A stretch of DNA of 64,000 bases from Rothia nasimurium (GTDB lineage: Bacteria > Actinomycetota > Actinomycetes > Actinomycetales > Micrococcaceae): NCBI RefSeq assembly GCF_928381705.1, contig NZ_CAKMSR010000007.1, positions 92,051-156,050 of the forward strand. The letters are read 5' to 3'. The position numbers were made by a program, and so were the translations under genes. The notes under the pieces are model-generated. The model did no database searches and had not been told where the DNA came from. It saw only the letters and a list, made by a program, of their open reading frames with translations. Below are positions 1 through 7,617 of the stretch, one piece after another (the stretch's first letter is position 1; the number at the start of each line of letters is the position of its first letter).

Positions 1-583
1 GACCTGCCTCCTTCCACAGCTTGGCAATGAAGTTAGCGGCAGAAGGGTCGCGCTCTGAAGGCTTGAGGATGAAAGCGTTACCTGAGGCAATAGCCAGAGG
101 AGCCATCCAGAGCTGAATCATGACGGGGAAGTTGAAGGGGGTGATACCTGCAACGACGCCCAGGGGCTGCCGCATGGAGTAGGCGTCAATACCGGTTGCC
201 GCCTGGGGGGTGTAGGCACCGGAGATGATGTTGGTAATACCGCAGGCGTATTCTACGATTTCCTGGCCACGGGCAATTTCACCCTTGGCATCGGAGAAGA
301 CCTTACCGTGCTCCCTAACAACGATTTCTGCCAGTTCGTCAGTCCGCTCAACAAGCAGTTCACGGAAGCGGAAAAGAATGGCAGTGCGCTTGGCCAGGGA
401 GACCTCAGACCAGCTCTGGCCCGCAGTCTTGGCAGCGGCAACAGCAGCCTGCAGCTCGTCCTGACCACCCAAGTGCAGGGTGCCAATGGTTTCGCCGGTA
501 GCAGGGTTGAAGATATCCTGGCGGGCGTCGCCTGCGCTGGCAACCTCGGAGCCCTGGATGAAGTGTACGACCTCGTATGACAT
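1..583 (-). CDS. iolA: CoA-acylating methylmalonate-semialdehyde dehydrogenase, 5' part only
   Basis: The reading frame runs leftward from the ATG at 583 and leaves the window still open, giving about 194 residues. The start reads MSYEVVHFIQGSEV, followed by FNPATGE and later GVVAGITPFNFPVM and NAFILKPSERDPSA, which are typical of the MmsA/IolA branch of the aldehyde dehydrogenase superfamily. This enzyme converts malonic or methylmalonic semialdehyde to acetyl- or propionyl-CoA, the last step of inositol catabolism. The catalytic cysteine lies beyond the edge. It is the last visible gene of a leftward iol operon, 142 bases after iolD. The context favours the inositol role over valine breakdown, but sequence alone does not separate the two. 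Confidence 0.9.
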   Translation of the reverse strand, partial: MSYEVVHFIQGSEVASAGDARQDIFNPATGETIGTLHLGGQDELQAAVAAAKTAGQSWSEVSLAKRTAILFRFRELLVERTDELAEIVVREHGKVFSDAKGEIARGQEIVEYACGITNIISGAYTPQAATGIDAYSMRQPLGVVAGITPFNFPVMIQLWMAPLAIASGNAFILKPSERDPSAANFIAKLWKEAG

Positions 584-623
584 GAACTTTTTCTTTCTCT
601 TGATGTTGATATGTACATCGATC

Positions 624-685
624 GGGTTCCAGCCCCGTGAGCCTGACGCTCATGGAGACTTGCGGGGTATCTAGGGCTGGAACCC
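624..685. other. Long hairpin between iolD and iolA
   Basis: GGGTTCCAGCCC at 624-635 pairs perfectly with GGGCTGGAACCC at 674-685, and a smaller hairpin (TGAGC/GCTCA) sits inside the loop. The 142-base gap is much wider than other gaps in this operon. With no T-tract on either strand it looks more like an mRNA processing or stability element than a terminator. Its function is inferred only. Confidence 0.5.
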
Positions 686-725
686 AGGCTTAGTTTTGCC
701 CTCTGCAGGGGCAGTGGAGGGTGGC

Positions 726-2657
726 CTAGCCGAGCAGGGGACGCTGCTTGGCCTTGTTGCTGACGTAATCCTGATAGGCCTGCTGGGTTGATTCCAACTC
801 GCTCTCGGCAGTGACCGGAACGTCCCACCAGGATTCCGATGAGGGGGCATCAATCATGGGATCTGACTCGACATGAATGACGATGGGCCCTGACCCTTCG
901 GGGGCTGCCTTAGCTTCCTTGATAGCTGCCATCAGGTCTTCGCGGACATTCTCCCCCGGCTCAACGCGGATTACACGGGCACCGAGGGACTCAGCGTTGG
1001 TTGCCAGGTCGATCGGGAGCTTGTCGCCGTGGTCGAAGGTGTGGTTTTCGGCGTCGTGCATACGGTACTTGGTGCCGAAGCGCTGGGAGCCCAGGGATTC
1101 TGAGAGGGCACCAATGGAGGCGTAGCCGTGGTTCTGGATCAAGACGGTAATGAGCTTGATTCCCTCTGCAACTGCGGTCACCAATTCGGTGTGCATCATC
1201 AGGTAGGAGCCGTCCCCCACCATGACGACGACGTCGCGTCCGTCCTGGGCATCCAGGGAGGCTCGCTTGACGCCCAGGCCGCCGGGGATTTCGTAACCCA
1301 TGCAAGAGTAGGCATATTCGACGTGGTAGCCGAAGGCGTCCTTGACCCGCCACATCTTGTGGAGGTCACCGGGTAGAGAACCGGCAGCGCACACAACGAC
1401 GTCCCGGTCGTCCATCGCTTCGTTGACGGCACCGATGATTTCGTTCTGGCTCATCAGGGGGCGGAATCGCTGGGCGAAAGCCTCGTCCACAATGCCGTCC
1501 CACCGCTGCTTCTCGTCGGCAACCTGCTGACGGACAGCGTCCGAGACGCTAAAGCCGCTCATCGCTTCATTGAGCTTCACCAGGGCCTTGCGGGCGTCAG
1601 CAACCATAGATACGGCAGCACCCTGCTTGTAGGCGTCGAAGGCCGCAACGTTGATGTTGACGAACTTTACGTCGGGGTTCTGGAAGGCGGTGCGGGAGGC
1701 CGTGGTGAAGTCCTCGTAGCGGGTGCCGATACCGATAATCAGGTCTGCCTCACGGACCAGGGCGTTTGAGGCGGTAGAGCCGGTGGAGCCGACAGCGCCC
1801 AGGCAGAGGGGATGGTCCCAGTCCATGACGCCTACAGCTGCCTGAGTGTAAGCCACGGGGATACCCGTTGCCTCAACGAACTTCTTGAGCTCATCTGTTG
1901 CAAAGGCATAGTGGACACCGCCACCGGCAATAATGACCGGCTTCTGGGCGGCCCGAATAGCCTCAACAGCAGCCCGGATATCAACCTCTTCAGGTTCCGG
2001 ACGGCGGATCCGCCACTCGCGGGGGGCCAAGAACTCTTCCGGCACATCCAGGACCTCAGCCTGGACGTCCTGGGGCAGGGCAATGGTGACAGCACCGGTG
2101 TCGACCGGATCGGTCAGCACCCGCATACCGTTGAGGAGAGCTGAAAAGACCTGCTCGGGACGCTGGACCCGATCGAAGTAGCGGGAAACAGGGCGGAAAA
2201 TATCATTGACCGTGATATCACCGGCATCAAAACGTTCCAGCTGCTGGAGCACCGGATCGGGGGTGCGGGTTGCAAACTGGTCTGAGGGGAAGAGCAAGGC
2301 GGGCAGGCGGTTAGTGGTCGCCAGGGCGGCGCCGGTAACCATATTGGAGGAGCCGGGGCCGATGGAGGTGGTCACGGCGAAGGTCTGACGACGACGGGTG
2401 TGACGGGCATAGCCAACAGCCTGGTGAACCTGGGCCTGCTCATTGCGGCCCTGGTAGTAGGGCATAAGACCCGGAGCGGTTTCCTGGTACTGGCGCAGGG
2501 CCTGCCCCATACCGGCGACGTTGCCGTGGCCAAAAATACCGAACATACCCGGAACGGTGCGGGCCCGGAAAGTTTCGTCGCCGATGGTATCGACGGTGTA
2601 CTGGTTGCCAAGGAAGGTAACGACTGCCTGGGCGACAGACATTCTCTGATGTGCCAT
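726..2657 (-). CDS. iolD: 3D-(3,5/4)-trihydroxycyclohexane-1,2-dione acylhydrolase
   Basis: This is a 643-residue thiamine-diphosphate enzyme of the expected IolD length. It opens the ring of the inositol intermediate THcHDO to give 5-deoxyglucuronate. The N-terminal region has the pyrimidine-binding domain (FGIFGHGNVAGMG; then SIGPGSSNMVTGAA). The C-terminal cofactor motif VGDGSYLMM lies near residue 478, with the paired Asn about 28 residues later (LIQNHGYAS). The ATG at 2657 is preferred over the one at 2642 because AGAAAGAAA lies upstream at suitable spacing. It sits between the aldolase gene and iolA in the leftward operon. Confidence 0.93.
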   Translation of the reverse strand: MAHQRMSVAQAVVTFLGNQYTVDTIGDETFRARTVPGMFGIFGHGNVAGMGQALRQYQETAPGLMPYYQGRNEQAQVHQAVGYARHTRRRQTFAVTTSIGPGSSNMVTGAALATTNRLPALLFPSDQFATRTPDPVLQQLERFDAGDITVNDIFRPVSRYFDRVQRPEQVFSALLNGMRVLTDPVDTGAVTIALPQDVQAEVLDVPEEFLAPREWRIRRPEPEEVDIRAAVEAIRAAQKPVIIAGGGVHYAFATDELKKFVEATGIPVAYTQAAVGVMDWDHPLCLGAVGSTGSTASNALVREADLIIGIGTRYEDFTTASRTAFQNPDVKFVNINVAAFDAYKQGAAVSMVADARKALVKLNEAMSGFSVSDAVRQQVADEKQRWDGIVDEAFAQRFRPLMSQNEIIGAVNEAMDDRDVVVCAAGSLPGDLHKMWRVKDAFGYHVEYAYSCMGYEIPGGLGVKRASLDAQDGRDVVVMVGDGSYLMMHTELVTAVAEGIKLITVLIQNHGYASIGALSESLGSQRFGTKYRMHDAENHTFDHGDKLPIDLATNAESLGARVIRVEPGENVREDLMAAIKEAKAAPEGSGPIVIHVESDPMIDAPSSESWWDVPVTAESELESTQQAYQDYVSNKAKQRPLLG

Positions 2658-2690
2658 GAGGGTTTCTTTCTAACCGGAGTGATTCTTCTT

Positions 2691-3599
2691 TTAAGCGGTG
2701 TGGTGGAGCAGGGAAGCTGCGGTCGCAACGGCCCCGGCGACGTCGCCGTCCTCGGGGTAGAGCAGGGTCCGCCCTACAGTTAGCCCCTGCACGCCGGGGA
2801 GCTTAAGGGCAGCTTCCCAGGTGGCGAAAACTTCATCGGGGGACGAGGAGGGGTCACCCCCCAGCAGGACGGTAGGCAGGGTGGTGGAGGCCATGACCCG
2901 CTCCATCTCATCAACGACCGGCAGTTTCATCCAGGTGTAGGCACTGTTGGTACCCAGGGCACTGGCAATGCCCACTGACTTTATGACAGCGTCGGGAGTG
3001 AGGTCATTGCGGATTGCCCCATCAATGGTTTCAGAGATGAAGGGCTCAACCATGGCATAGAGCCCCTGGTCAGCAAGGGAGTTCACGGCCTGGGCTGTGG
3101 CTTCAAGGGTCGCAACCGTGTTGGGGTCCCCGTAGTGGATTCGGGTCAGCATTTTGCCACCGTCAGCCCCGATGGATTTGAGGTAGTCAGCGGTGTGGCC
3201 GGTAAAGCGGTCATCCATTTCATTGACAAGCCCCGAAAGACCACCCCGGTTCATAGACCCGAAGACGAGCTTTCCGTCGAGGGCACCAAGCAGGAGGAGG
3301 TCGTCGAGGATATCGGGGGAAGCCAGGACGCCGTCAACAGCCGGGTTGGCCAGGGCAATCTGGAGGCGGTCAAGAAGGTCCCGACGGTCTGCCATGGCCA
3401 TGGGGTTTGAACCTACGCGGTTAGCGCCCCGGGCTGGGTGGTCTGCTGCCACAATGAAGTTCTGACGCCCGTAGGTCGGCCCCTCATGGCGGGGTCGGGC
3501 TGCAGCAGCCCTGGCTACTGCCTGGGGGTCTTCCAGGCGGATTTTGGTGAGATGCTCGTAGCGGCGGGGGTCCCGATCAGCGGTGAGATCAATCGTCAT
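2691..3599 (-). CDS. Cgl0158-type (beta/alpha)8 aldolase of inositol catabolism
   Basis: This 302-residue protein resembles the corynebacterial Cgl0158/cg0198 barrel proteins found in iol operons, recognised from FIVAADHPARGANRVG near the N-terminus, the SMNRGGLSG segment, and GLTVGRTLLYP near the end. It probably performs the IolJ step, cleaving 2-deoxy-5-keto-gluconate 6-phosphate to dihydroxyacetone phosphate and malonic semialdehyde, although it differs from the fructose-bisphosphate-aldolase-like IolJ of Bacillus. AAAGGACGGG lies just before the ATG. It lies 17 bases after iolC and 33 before iolD, so all are probably co-transcribed. The exact substrate is inferred from context. Confidence 0.8.
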   Translation of the reverse strand: MTIDLTADRDPRRYEHLTKIRLEDPQAVARAAAARPRHEGPTYGRQNFIVAADHPARGANRVGSNPMAMADRRDLLDRLQIALANPAVDGVLASPDILDDLLLLGALDGKLVFGSMNRGGLSGLVNEMDDRFTGHTADYLKSIGADGGKMLTRIHYGDPNTVATLEATAQAVNSLADQGLYAMVEPFISETIDGAIRNDLTPDAVIKSVGIASALGTNSAYTWMKLPVVDEMERVMASTTLPTVLLGGDPSSSPDEVFATWEAALKLPGVQGLTVGRTLLYPEDGDVAGAVATAASLLHHTA

Positions 3600-3616
3600 G
3601 GTCGTTCCCGTCCTTT

Positions 3617-4588
3617 CTAGAATCCGCGGTTACGGTCGTTCAGGAAGTCCATGACGTCCTGTTCCTGGGGCATTGCCTCTGAGCAGGCAATCTGGGAGGC
3701 AACAATAGCGCCAGCTGCATTCGCAAAGGTCAGAGCATTTTCCAGGGGCCAGCCTGAGAGAATTCCATGGGTGAAGGCCCCACCGAAGGAGTCTCCTGCG
3801 CCAAGTCCGTTAGCGGTTTCGACCGGGGTGGGGGCTGAGACAACTCGTTCAGTAGCAGTCTTCGCCATCACACCCTCAGCGCCCATCTTGACCACAGCAA
3901 TTTTCACGCCTGCAGCCAGGAGACGGTCAGCCTGTTCGTCCGGGGTGCCATCACCGACAGCAACAGCGCATTCTTCCCGGTTACCAATGGCAATGGTGGC
4001 GTACTTAAGCAGTTCCTGAGCTGCGGCAGTTGCCTCTTCGGGCTTCTCCCAGAACATGGGGCGATAGTCCAGATCGAGAATCGTGTGCTGACCCTCAGCC
4101 AGGTTGTCGCGTCCACGAGCCTCATGGGCTGCTAGCTGGGCGGAGCGGGCCGGCTCCTGGCACATACCGGTCAGGGTCGTCCAGAAAATGGTGGCATTTT
4201 TGACGGCTTCCATATCGATGTCGTCGGCGGTGATCTGAAGATCCGGCGCGGTGGGGAAGCGCCCATAGAAGTAGAGGGGGAAATCTTCTGGGGGTTTAAT
4301 CGCGCAGAAGGTGACGCAGGTCTGGAGGTTCGAATCGACGGTGACGTTTGCGTCATCTGCCCCGTAGCGGTTGAGTTCCCGGCGCAAGTATGTGCCGAAA
4401 GGATCATTGCCGACGCGGGTGATTACAGAGGTCTTATGTCCGTACTTAGCTGCGGCTACGGCGACATTGGCCGGTGAGCCACCCAGGTATTTACCGAAGC
4501 TGGTGACGTCTTCAAGGCCAACGCCGATGTCATTGGGGTAAACATCAACGCTGATACGCCCCATAGTCAGTAGTTCGTAGTGTGTCAT
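3617..4588 (-). CDS. iolC: 5-dehydro-2-deoxygluconokinase (PfkB family)
   Basis: This 323-residue ribokinase-type sugar kinase has the N-terminal signature GKYLGGSPANVAVAAAKYG and the catalytic GAGDSFGGAF near residues 262-271, where Asp is the catalytic base. IolC phosphorylates 2-deoxy-5-keto-D-gluconate, and the next gene cleaves the product. It is the first gene of the leftward operon, and its promoter should lie in the 200-base divergent region shared with the dehydrogenase at 4790. A GGACGG sequence precedes the ATG. No iolR gene is visible in the window. Confidence 0.9.
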   Translation of the reverse strand: MTHYELLTMGRISVDVYPNDIGVGLEDVTSFGKYLGGSPANVAVAAAKYGHKTSVITRVGNDPFGTYLRRELNRYGADDANVTVDSNLQTCVTFCAIKPPEDFPLYFYGRFPTAPDLQITADDIDMEAVKNATIFWTTLTGMCQEPARSAQLAAHEARGRDNLAEGQHTILDLDYRPMFWEKPEEATAAAQELLKYATIAIGNREECAVAVGDGTPDEQADRLLAAGVKIAVVKMGAEGVMAKTATERVVSAPTPVETANGLGAGDSFGGAFTHGILSGWPLENALTFANAAGAIVASQIACSEAMPQEQDVMDFLNDRNRGF

Positions 4589-4642
4589 GTGCTGCCCGTC
4601 CTTGGTATGAAACGTGGGAGTTGGAGGTTCTTACCCTCTAGA

Positions 4643-4656
4643 GTGCTACACAGCAC
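4643..4656. promoter_or_regulatory. Palindrome between iolC and the divergent dehydrogenase
   Basis: GTGCT-ACAC-AGCAC is a perfect inverted repeat lying between the iolC start and the divergent promoter elements. It is a plausible repressor operator for the inositol genes. It does not clearly match the corynebacterial IolR consensus, so the regulator is not identified. Confidence 0.35.
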
Positions 4657-4663
4657 ACCCCCA

Positions 4664-4715
4664 TGTCAAGGTTTGTACTTACATATTGACAAAATAAGTT
4701 ATTTGGGACTTAAAT
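4664..4715. promoter_or_regulatory. Divergent promoter elements with TGTCAA/TTGACA inverted repeat
   Basis: On the plus strand TTGACA (4686-4691) is followed after 18 bases by TTAAAT (4710-4715), a good -35/-10 pair for the dehydrogenase gene at 4790. On the minus strand TTGACA at 4669-4664 could be the -35 of the iolC operon, although its -10 is weak. The two hexamers together form a TGTCAA-16 bases-TTGACA inverted repeat. Confidence 0.5.
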
Positions 4716-4789
4716 GAAGAATTAAGAATGACGCAGGTCTCCACCACCGAAGGACACACGTCTCCCCACCCACTGAGAAAGCACACCCC

Positions 4790-5968
4790 ATGACTCCTCA
4801 AAAACCCCTCGGCATTGGCCTCATCAGCGTCGGCTGGATGGGCAAAGTCCACACCAAGGCCTACCGCGAACTCCCCAGCGTCTACCCCGAACTCGGTGTC
4901 GCCCCCCGCCTGGTCCAAGCAGCAGACACCAGCGAAGAACGCGTCCAATACGCCCAAGAAGTCCTCGGTTACGAAAGCGGAACCACCGACTACCACGAGG
5001 TCCTCGCCAACCCAGACGTAGACGTCGTCTCCATCTGCGCCCCCAACTTCCTCCACCGCGAAATGGGCATAGCTGCAGCCAAAGCAGGAAAACCCTTCTG
5101 GATTGAAAAGCCTGCAGGACGATCCGGCGACGAAACCGCTGACATTGCCCAGGCCGCAGCCGAGGCAGGCGTCCTAACCTCCGTCGGCTTCAACTACCGC
5201 AACGCCCCCGCCCTAGAACACGCAAAAAAAATCATCGCCGAAGGAAAACTCGGGCGAATCACCCATGTACGCGGAATCTTCTTTGCAGACTACTCAGCCA
5301 ACCCCAAGGGCGCCCTCTCCTGGCGATTTATCCGCGACAAGGCCGGTAGCGGCGTCCTCGGCGACCTCATGGGCCACCTCGTAGACCTCATGCACTACAT
5401 CGTTGCCCCCATCGAAGAAGTCACCGCCCTCACCAGCACCTTCTACACCGAACGCCCCGTACTCCCCATGGGCCAAGCCACCCATTTCGCCATTATTGAA
5501 GACGGAGAAACGGGCCCCGTAGAAAATGAAGACTACGCCGCCATGCTCGTCCGCTTCACCCCCGACGAAAGCGGCCTCCCCGCCGTTGGAACCCTCGAAG
5601 CCTCCCGCGCTTCCTCCGGCCCCCGCGCCCGCTACGCCCTTGAAATCTACGGCACCGAAGGCTCCCTCATGTGGGACTTCGAACGCATGAACGAACTCGA
5701 GATCGCCCTCAACTCAGCAGAATACACCGGCTACACCCGCGTCATGGCCGACCCCACCATGGGCGACTTCTCCCACTTCCAACCGGGTGCCGGAACCTCC
5801 ATGGGCTACGACGACCTCAAAATTATCGAAGCCCAAAAGTTTGTCCGCGCCCTCCTCGGCGAAGACAGCGACCACGCCAGCATTGAGGACACCGTAGCCT
5901 CAGCCCGCGTCCTCGACGCAGCTGAACGCTCAGCAGCCTCCGGCCGCTGGGAAACTGTCACCCGCTAA
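4790..5968 (+). CDS. Gfo/Idh/MocA-family oxidoreductase, probably inositol dehydrogenase
   Basis: This 392-residue NAD(P)-dependent sugar or polyol dehydrogenase has an N-terminal nucleotide-binding strand (GLISVGWMGKVH, residues 9-20) and the family EKPAG motif near residue 106. DLMGHLVDLMHYI in the C-terminal domain matches the DxxxHxxD-type active site. Position opposite iolC suggests oxidation of myo- or scyllo-inositol, or of a related polyol. Its base use differs from its neighbours: almost all Glu codons are GAA, many Lys codons are AAA, and C-ending codons dominate, which may mean a different origin. The ATG follows a weak ribosome site. Confidence 0.82.
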   Translation: MTPQKPLGIGLISVGWMGKVHTKAYRELPSVYPELGVAPRLVQAADTSEERVQYAQEVLGYESGTTDYHEVLANPDVDVVSICAPNFLHREMGIAAAKAGKPFWIEKPAGRSGDETADIAQAAAEAGVLTSVGFNYRNAPALEHAKKIIAEGKLGRITHVRGIFFADYSANPKGALSWRFIRDKAGSGVLGDLMGHLVDLMHYIVAPIEEVTALTSTFYTERPVLPMGQATHFAIIEDGETGPVENEDYAAMLVRFTPDESGLPAVGTLEASRASSGPRARYALEIYGTEGSLMWDFERMNELEIALNSAEYTGYTRVMADPTMGDFSHFQPGAGTSMGYDDLKIIEAQKFVRALLGEDSDHASIEDTVASARVLDAAERSAASGRWETVTR

Positions 5969-5981
5969 ATTCACCGAGAAA

Positions 5982-6007
5982 GGCGAGCCACCTCTGGCTC
6001 GCCTTTT
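5982..6007 (+). terminator. Terminator after the Gfo/Idh/MocA gene
   Basis: GGCGAGCCA-CCTC-TGGCTCGCC is a perfect 9-bp stem followed by TTTT, 14 bases after the stop codon. Confidence 0.9.
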
Positions 6008-6048
6008 CTCAAAACACACACATTTTGCGCGGCCCTGACGGGCAGTTA

Positions 6049-6537
6049 CTATGCGAAGAAAGATTTGCCCTTCTGCGCCTGTGAAGCCTCAAGAATGGCC
6101 GCCTGCTGCTCCGGGGTATAGGTAGCATCAACGGTACGAATGGCCTCGCGCAGGTCGTAGGCGTCCTGCTCGGCTAAGAGCTGGGCAGAATCAGCTAGCA
6201 CGTCCGCCACCCGGGTCTTCAAGTCAGCCGCGCTGGCTAGGCCGTCCTCCTGTAGCACGAGCTGCTCACCAGCGTCCGCATCCGGCTCAGCGCCCGGCTC
6301 TGCGGCGTCCTCTAGCTCAAAGAGAGCGAAGCCGTAGCGGCGTTCATCCCCAATATAAAAAATGTTCAGCAGCAGGGTAAAGACGCGACCGGTCAGGTCA
6401 ATATAGGTCTTCTCAAGTTCGGCGGTCTCTAGCCAGAGGCCATCGACCTCAGCCGGGGCGTCGTACTCAAAATCGTAGCCAAAGTCGGTAGCCAGGGCGT
6501 GGGCCAGCGGGCCAATGCCGTAGTCGGGGCGAGCCAT
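6049..6537 (-). CDS. Conserved hypothetical protein, 162 aa
   Basis: The frame could extend upstream to 6663, but the ATG at 6537 (MARPDYGIGPLAHAL) is preferred because AAGGAA lies eight bases before it and the upstream extension has no protein-like character. The protein is acidic, with FGYDFEYD early, an aromatic strand LLLNIFYIGD, and an alpha-helical C-terminus. I do not recognise the family. Its pattern (helix, FG..EY, DG..L, then LNI.Y....YG..L) resembles the protein at 37146-37604, so the two may be distant paralogues. It stands alone, transcribed away from pxpA. Confidence 0.6.
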   Translation of the reverse strand: MARPDYGIGPLAHALATDFGYDFEYDAPAEVDGLWLETAELEKTYIDLTGRVFTLLLNIFYIGDERRYGFALFELEDAAEPGAEPDADAGEQLVLQEDGLASAADLKTRVADVLADSAQLLAEQDAYDLREAIRTVDATYTPEQQAAILEASQAQKGKSFFA

Positions 6538-6635
6538 AGGGTTCCTTAGGGTAGTAGGGCGGACGCCGGGGGTATGACGAGAGACCTCAGCAATTCTAGC
6601 CCTCTTGCCCCGCCCAGGGAACATGCGCAGGCTAA

Positions 6636-6656
6636 GCCGGGGCGGACGTCCGCGCC
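6636..6656. repeat. 21-bp direct repeat, copy 1 (before pxpA)
   Basis: These 21 bases recur exactly at 7435-7455, in the last codons of pxpA. The core is the palindrome GCGGACGTCCGC. This copy lies about 50 bases before the pxpA start, so it might affect its promoter. Confidence 0.6.
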
Positions 6657-6702
6657 CCAGCAAGGTGCGCCCGGCAGGTAGCTGCGGCGGTAGGCTAGTG
6701 CC

Positions 6703-7464
6703 ATGAGCACCCTACATATTGATGTGAATTCTGATTCTGGGGAGTCGTTTGGCTCCTGGACCATGGGAGATGACGCTGCGATGATGCAGACCGTCTCTTC
6801 AGCCAATATCGCCTGCGGTTTTCATGCCGGTGACCCGTCGGTTGCGCGTGCTACCGTGCGGGCGGCGCGGGAGAACGGCGTGACGATCGGGGCCCACGTT
6901 TCTTACCCCGACCTGGCTGGTTTTGGCCGCCGCTTCATGGATATGACGGCCACCGAACTCACCGACGCGGTGATTTACCAGGTGGGCGCGCTTGAGGCGG
7001 TAGCGCGGGTTGAGGGTGCCGAAGTGCGCTACTGTAAGCCCCACGGCGGACTCTATAACGCTATTGTTCACCACGATGTGCAGGCGGCGGCAGTGGCACA
7101 GGCCCTGCACGAACTCGGTGACCTGCCGGTTCTCTGCCTGCCCAATTCAGCTGTTGCCCGCGAGGCTCAGGCGCTGGGTGTTCCGGTTTTCTACGAGGCC
7201 TTTGCCGACCGTGGGTACACCCCCGAAGGCACCCTGGTGTCCCGCCGGGAGGCCGGGGCAGTCATCCACGACCCGCAGGCTGTGGCCGAGCGTGTGGTGC
7301 GCATGGCGGTGGAGCGCAAAGTGGTAGCTGTTGATGGGTCGGTTGTTCCTTTGCATGCCGACAGCATCTGCGTTCACGGCGATACCCCTGGGGCTGTCGC
7401 CATCGCCCAGCAGGTGCGGGAAGCCCTTGAGGACGCCGGGGCGGACGTCCGCGCCTTCGCCTAG
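6703..7464 (+). CDS. pxpA: 5-oxoprolinase subunit A (LamB/YcsF family)
   Basis: This 253-residue protein matches the PxpA family throughout, including the opening [13 protein letters not shown] and the block [14 protein letters not shown] near residues 35-48, then [17 protein letters not shown] and KPHGGLYN. With PxpB and PxpC it forms the ATP-dependent 5-oxoprolinase that opens pyroglutamate to glutamate in the cytoplasm. There is no strong Shine-Dalgarno sequence. TAGGCT a few bases before the ATG could be the -10 of a nearly leaderless transcript. A 153-base gap containing an operator separates it from pxpBC, so it may have its own promoter. Confidence 0.93.
   Translation: MSTLHIDVNSDSGESFGSWTMGDDAAMMQTVSSANIACGFHAGDPSVARATVRAARENGVTIGAHVSYPDLAGFGRRFMDMTATELTDAVIYQVGALEAVARVEGAEVRYCKPHGGLYNAIVHHDVQAAAVAQALHELGDLPVLCLPNSAVAREAQALGVPVFYEAFADRGYTPEGTLVSRREAGAVIHDPQAVAERVVRMAVERKVVAVDGSVVPLHADSICVHGDTPGAVAIAQQVREALEDAGADVRAFA
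7435..7455. repeat. 21-bp direct repeat, copy 2 (3' end of pxpA)
   Basis: Exact copy of 6636-6656, here coding for the end of PxpA. It contains GCGGACGTCCGC, two overlapping halves of the GCGGAC word that is over-represented across the window. Confidence 0.6.
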
Positions 7465-7513
7465 GAAGGCGGGCGGCGGCGCAGCTTGCGTGGGCGGCGC
7501 CACATCTGCCAGA

Positions 7514-7526
7514 ATTGTTGAACAAT
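7514..7526. promoter_or_regulatory. ATTGTTGAACAAT operator before pxpBC
   Basis: This perfect 13-bp palindrome (ATTGTT-G-AACAAT) recurs at 14201-14213 before the YcsG-like transporter. It fits the size and A/T-rich style of FadR-type GntR operators, and such a regulator is encoded at 12201. It lies about 90 bases before the preferred pxpBC start. Confidence 0.7.
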
Positions 7527-7617
7527 CTTAGGAGTGGTGGCACGGCCCAGACCCCGGCGCAATAACGCACAGCCTGCCACCCCTCCCCCGCCAACGAAGC
7601 TAGCAGAGAGGGGCGCT

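Noticed and set aside
253..828. Long frames on other strands or phases over iolA, iolD, accC, ycsG and others
   Set aside because: They are shadows of genes whose protein families are clear, and have no ribosome sites or family features.
7534..7617. Upstream extension of pxpBC to a GTG at 7534
   Set aside because: It starts eight bases from the operator and adds a low-complexity Pro/Arg stretch. The ATG at 7618 has a good ribosome site.
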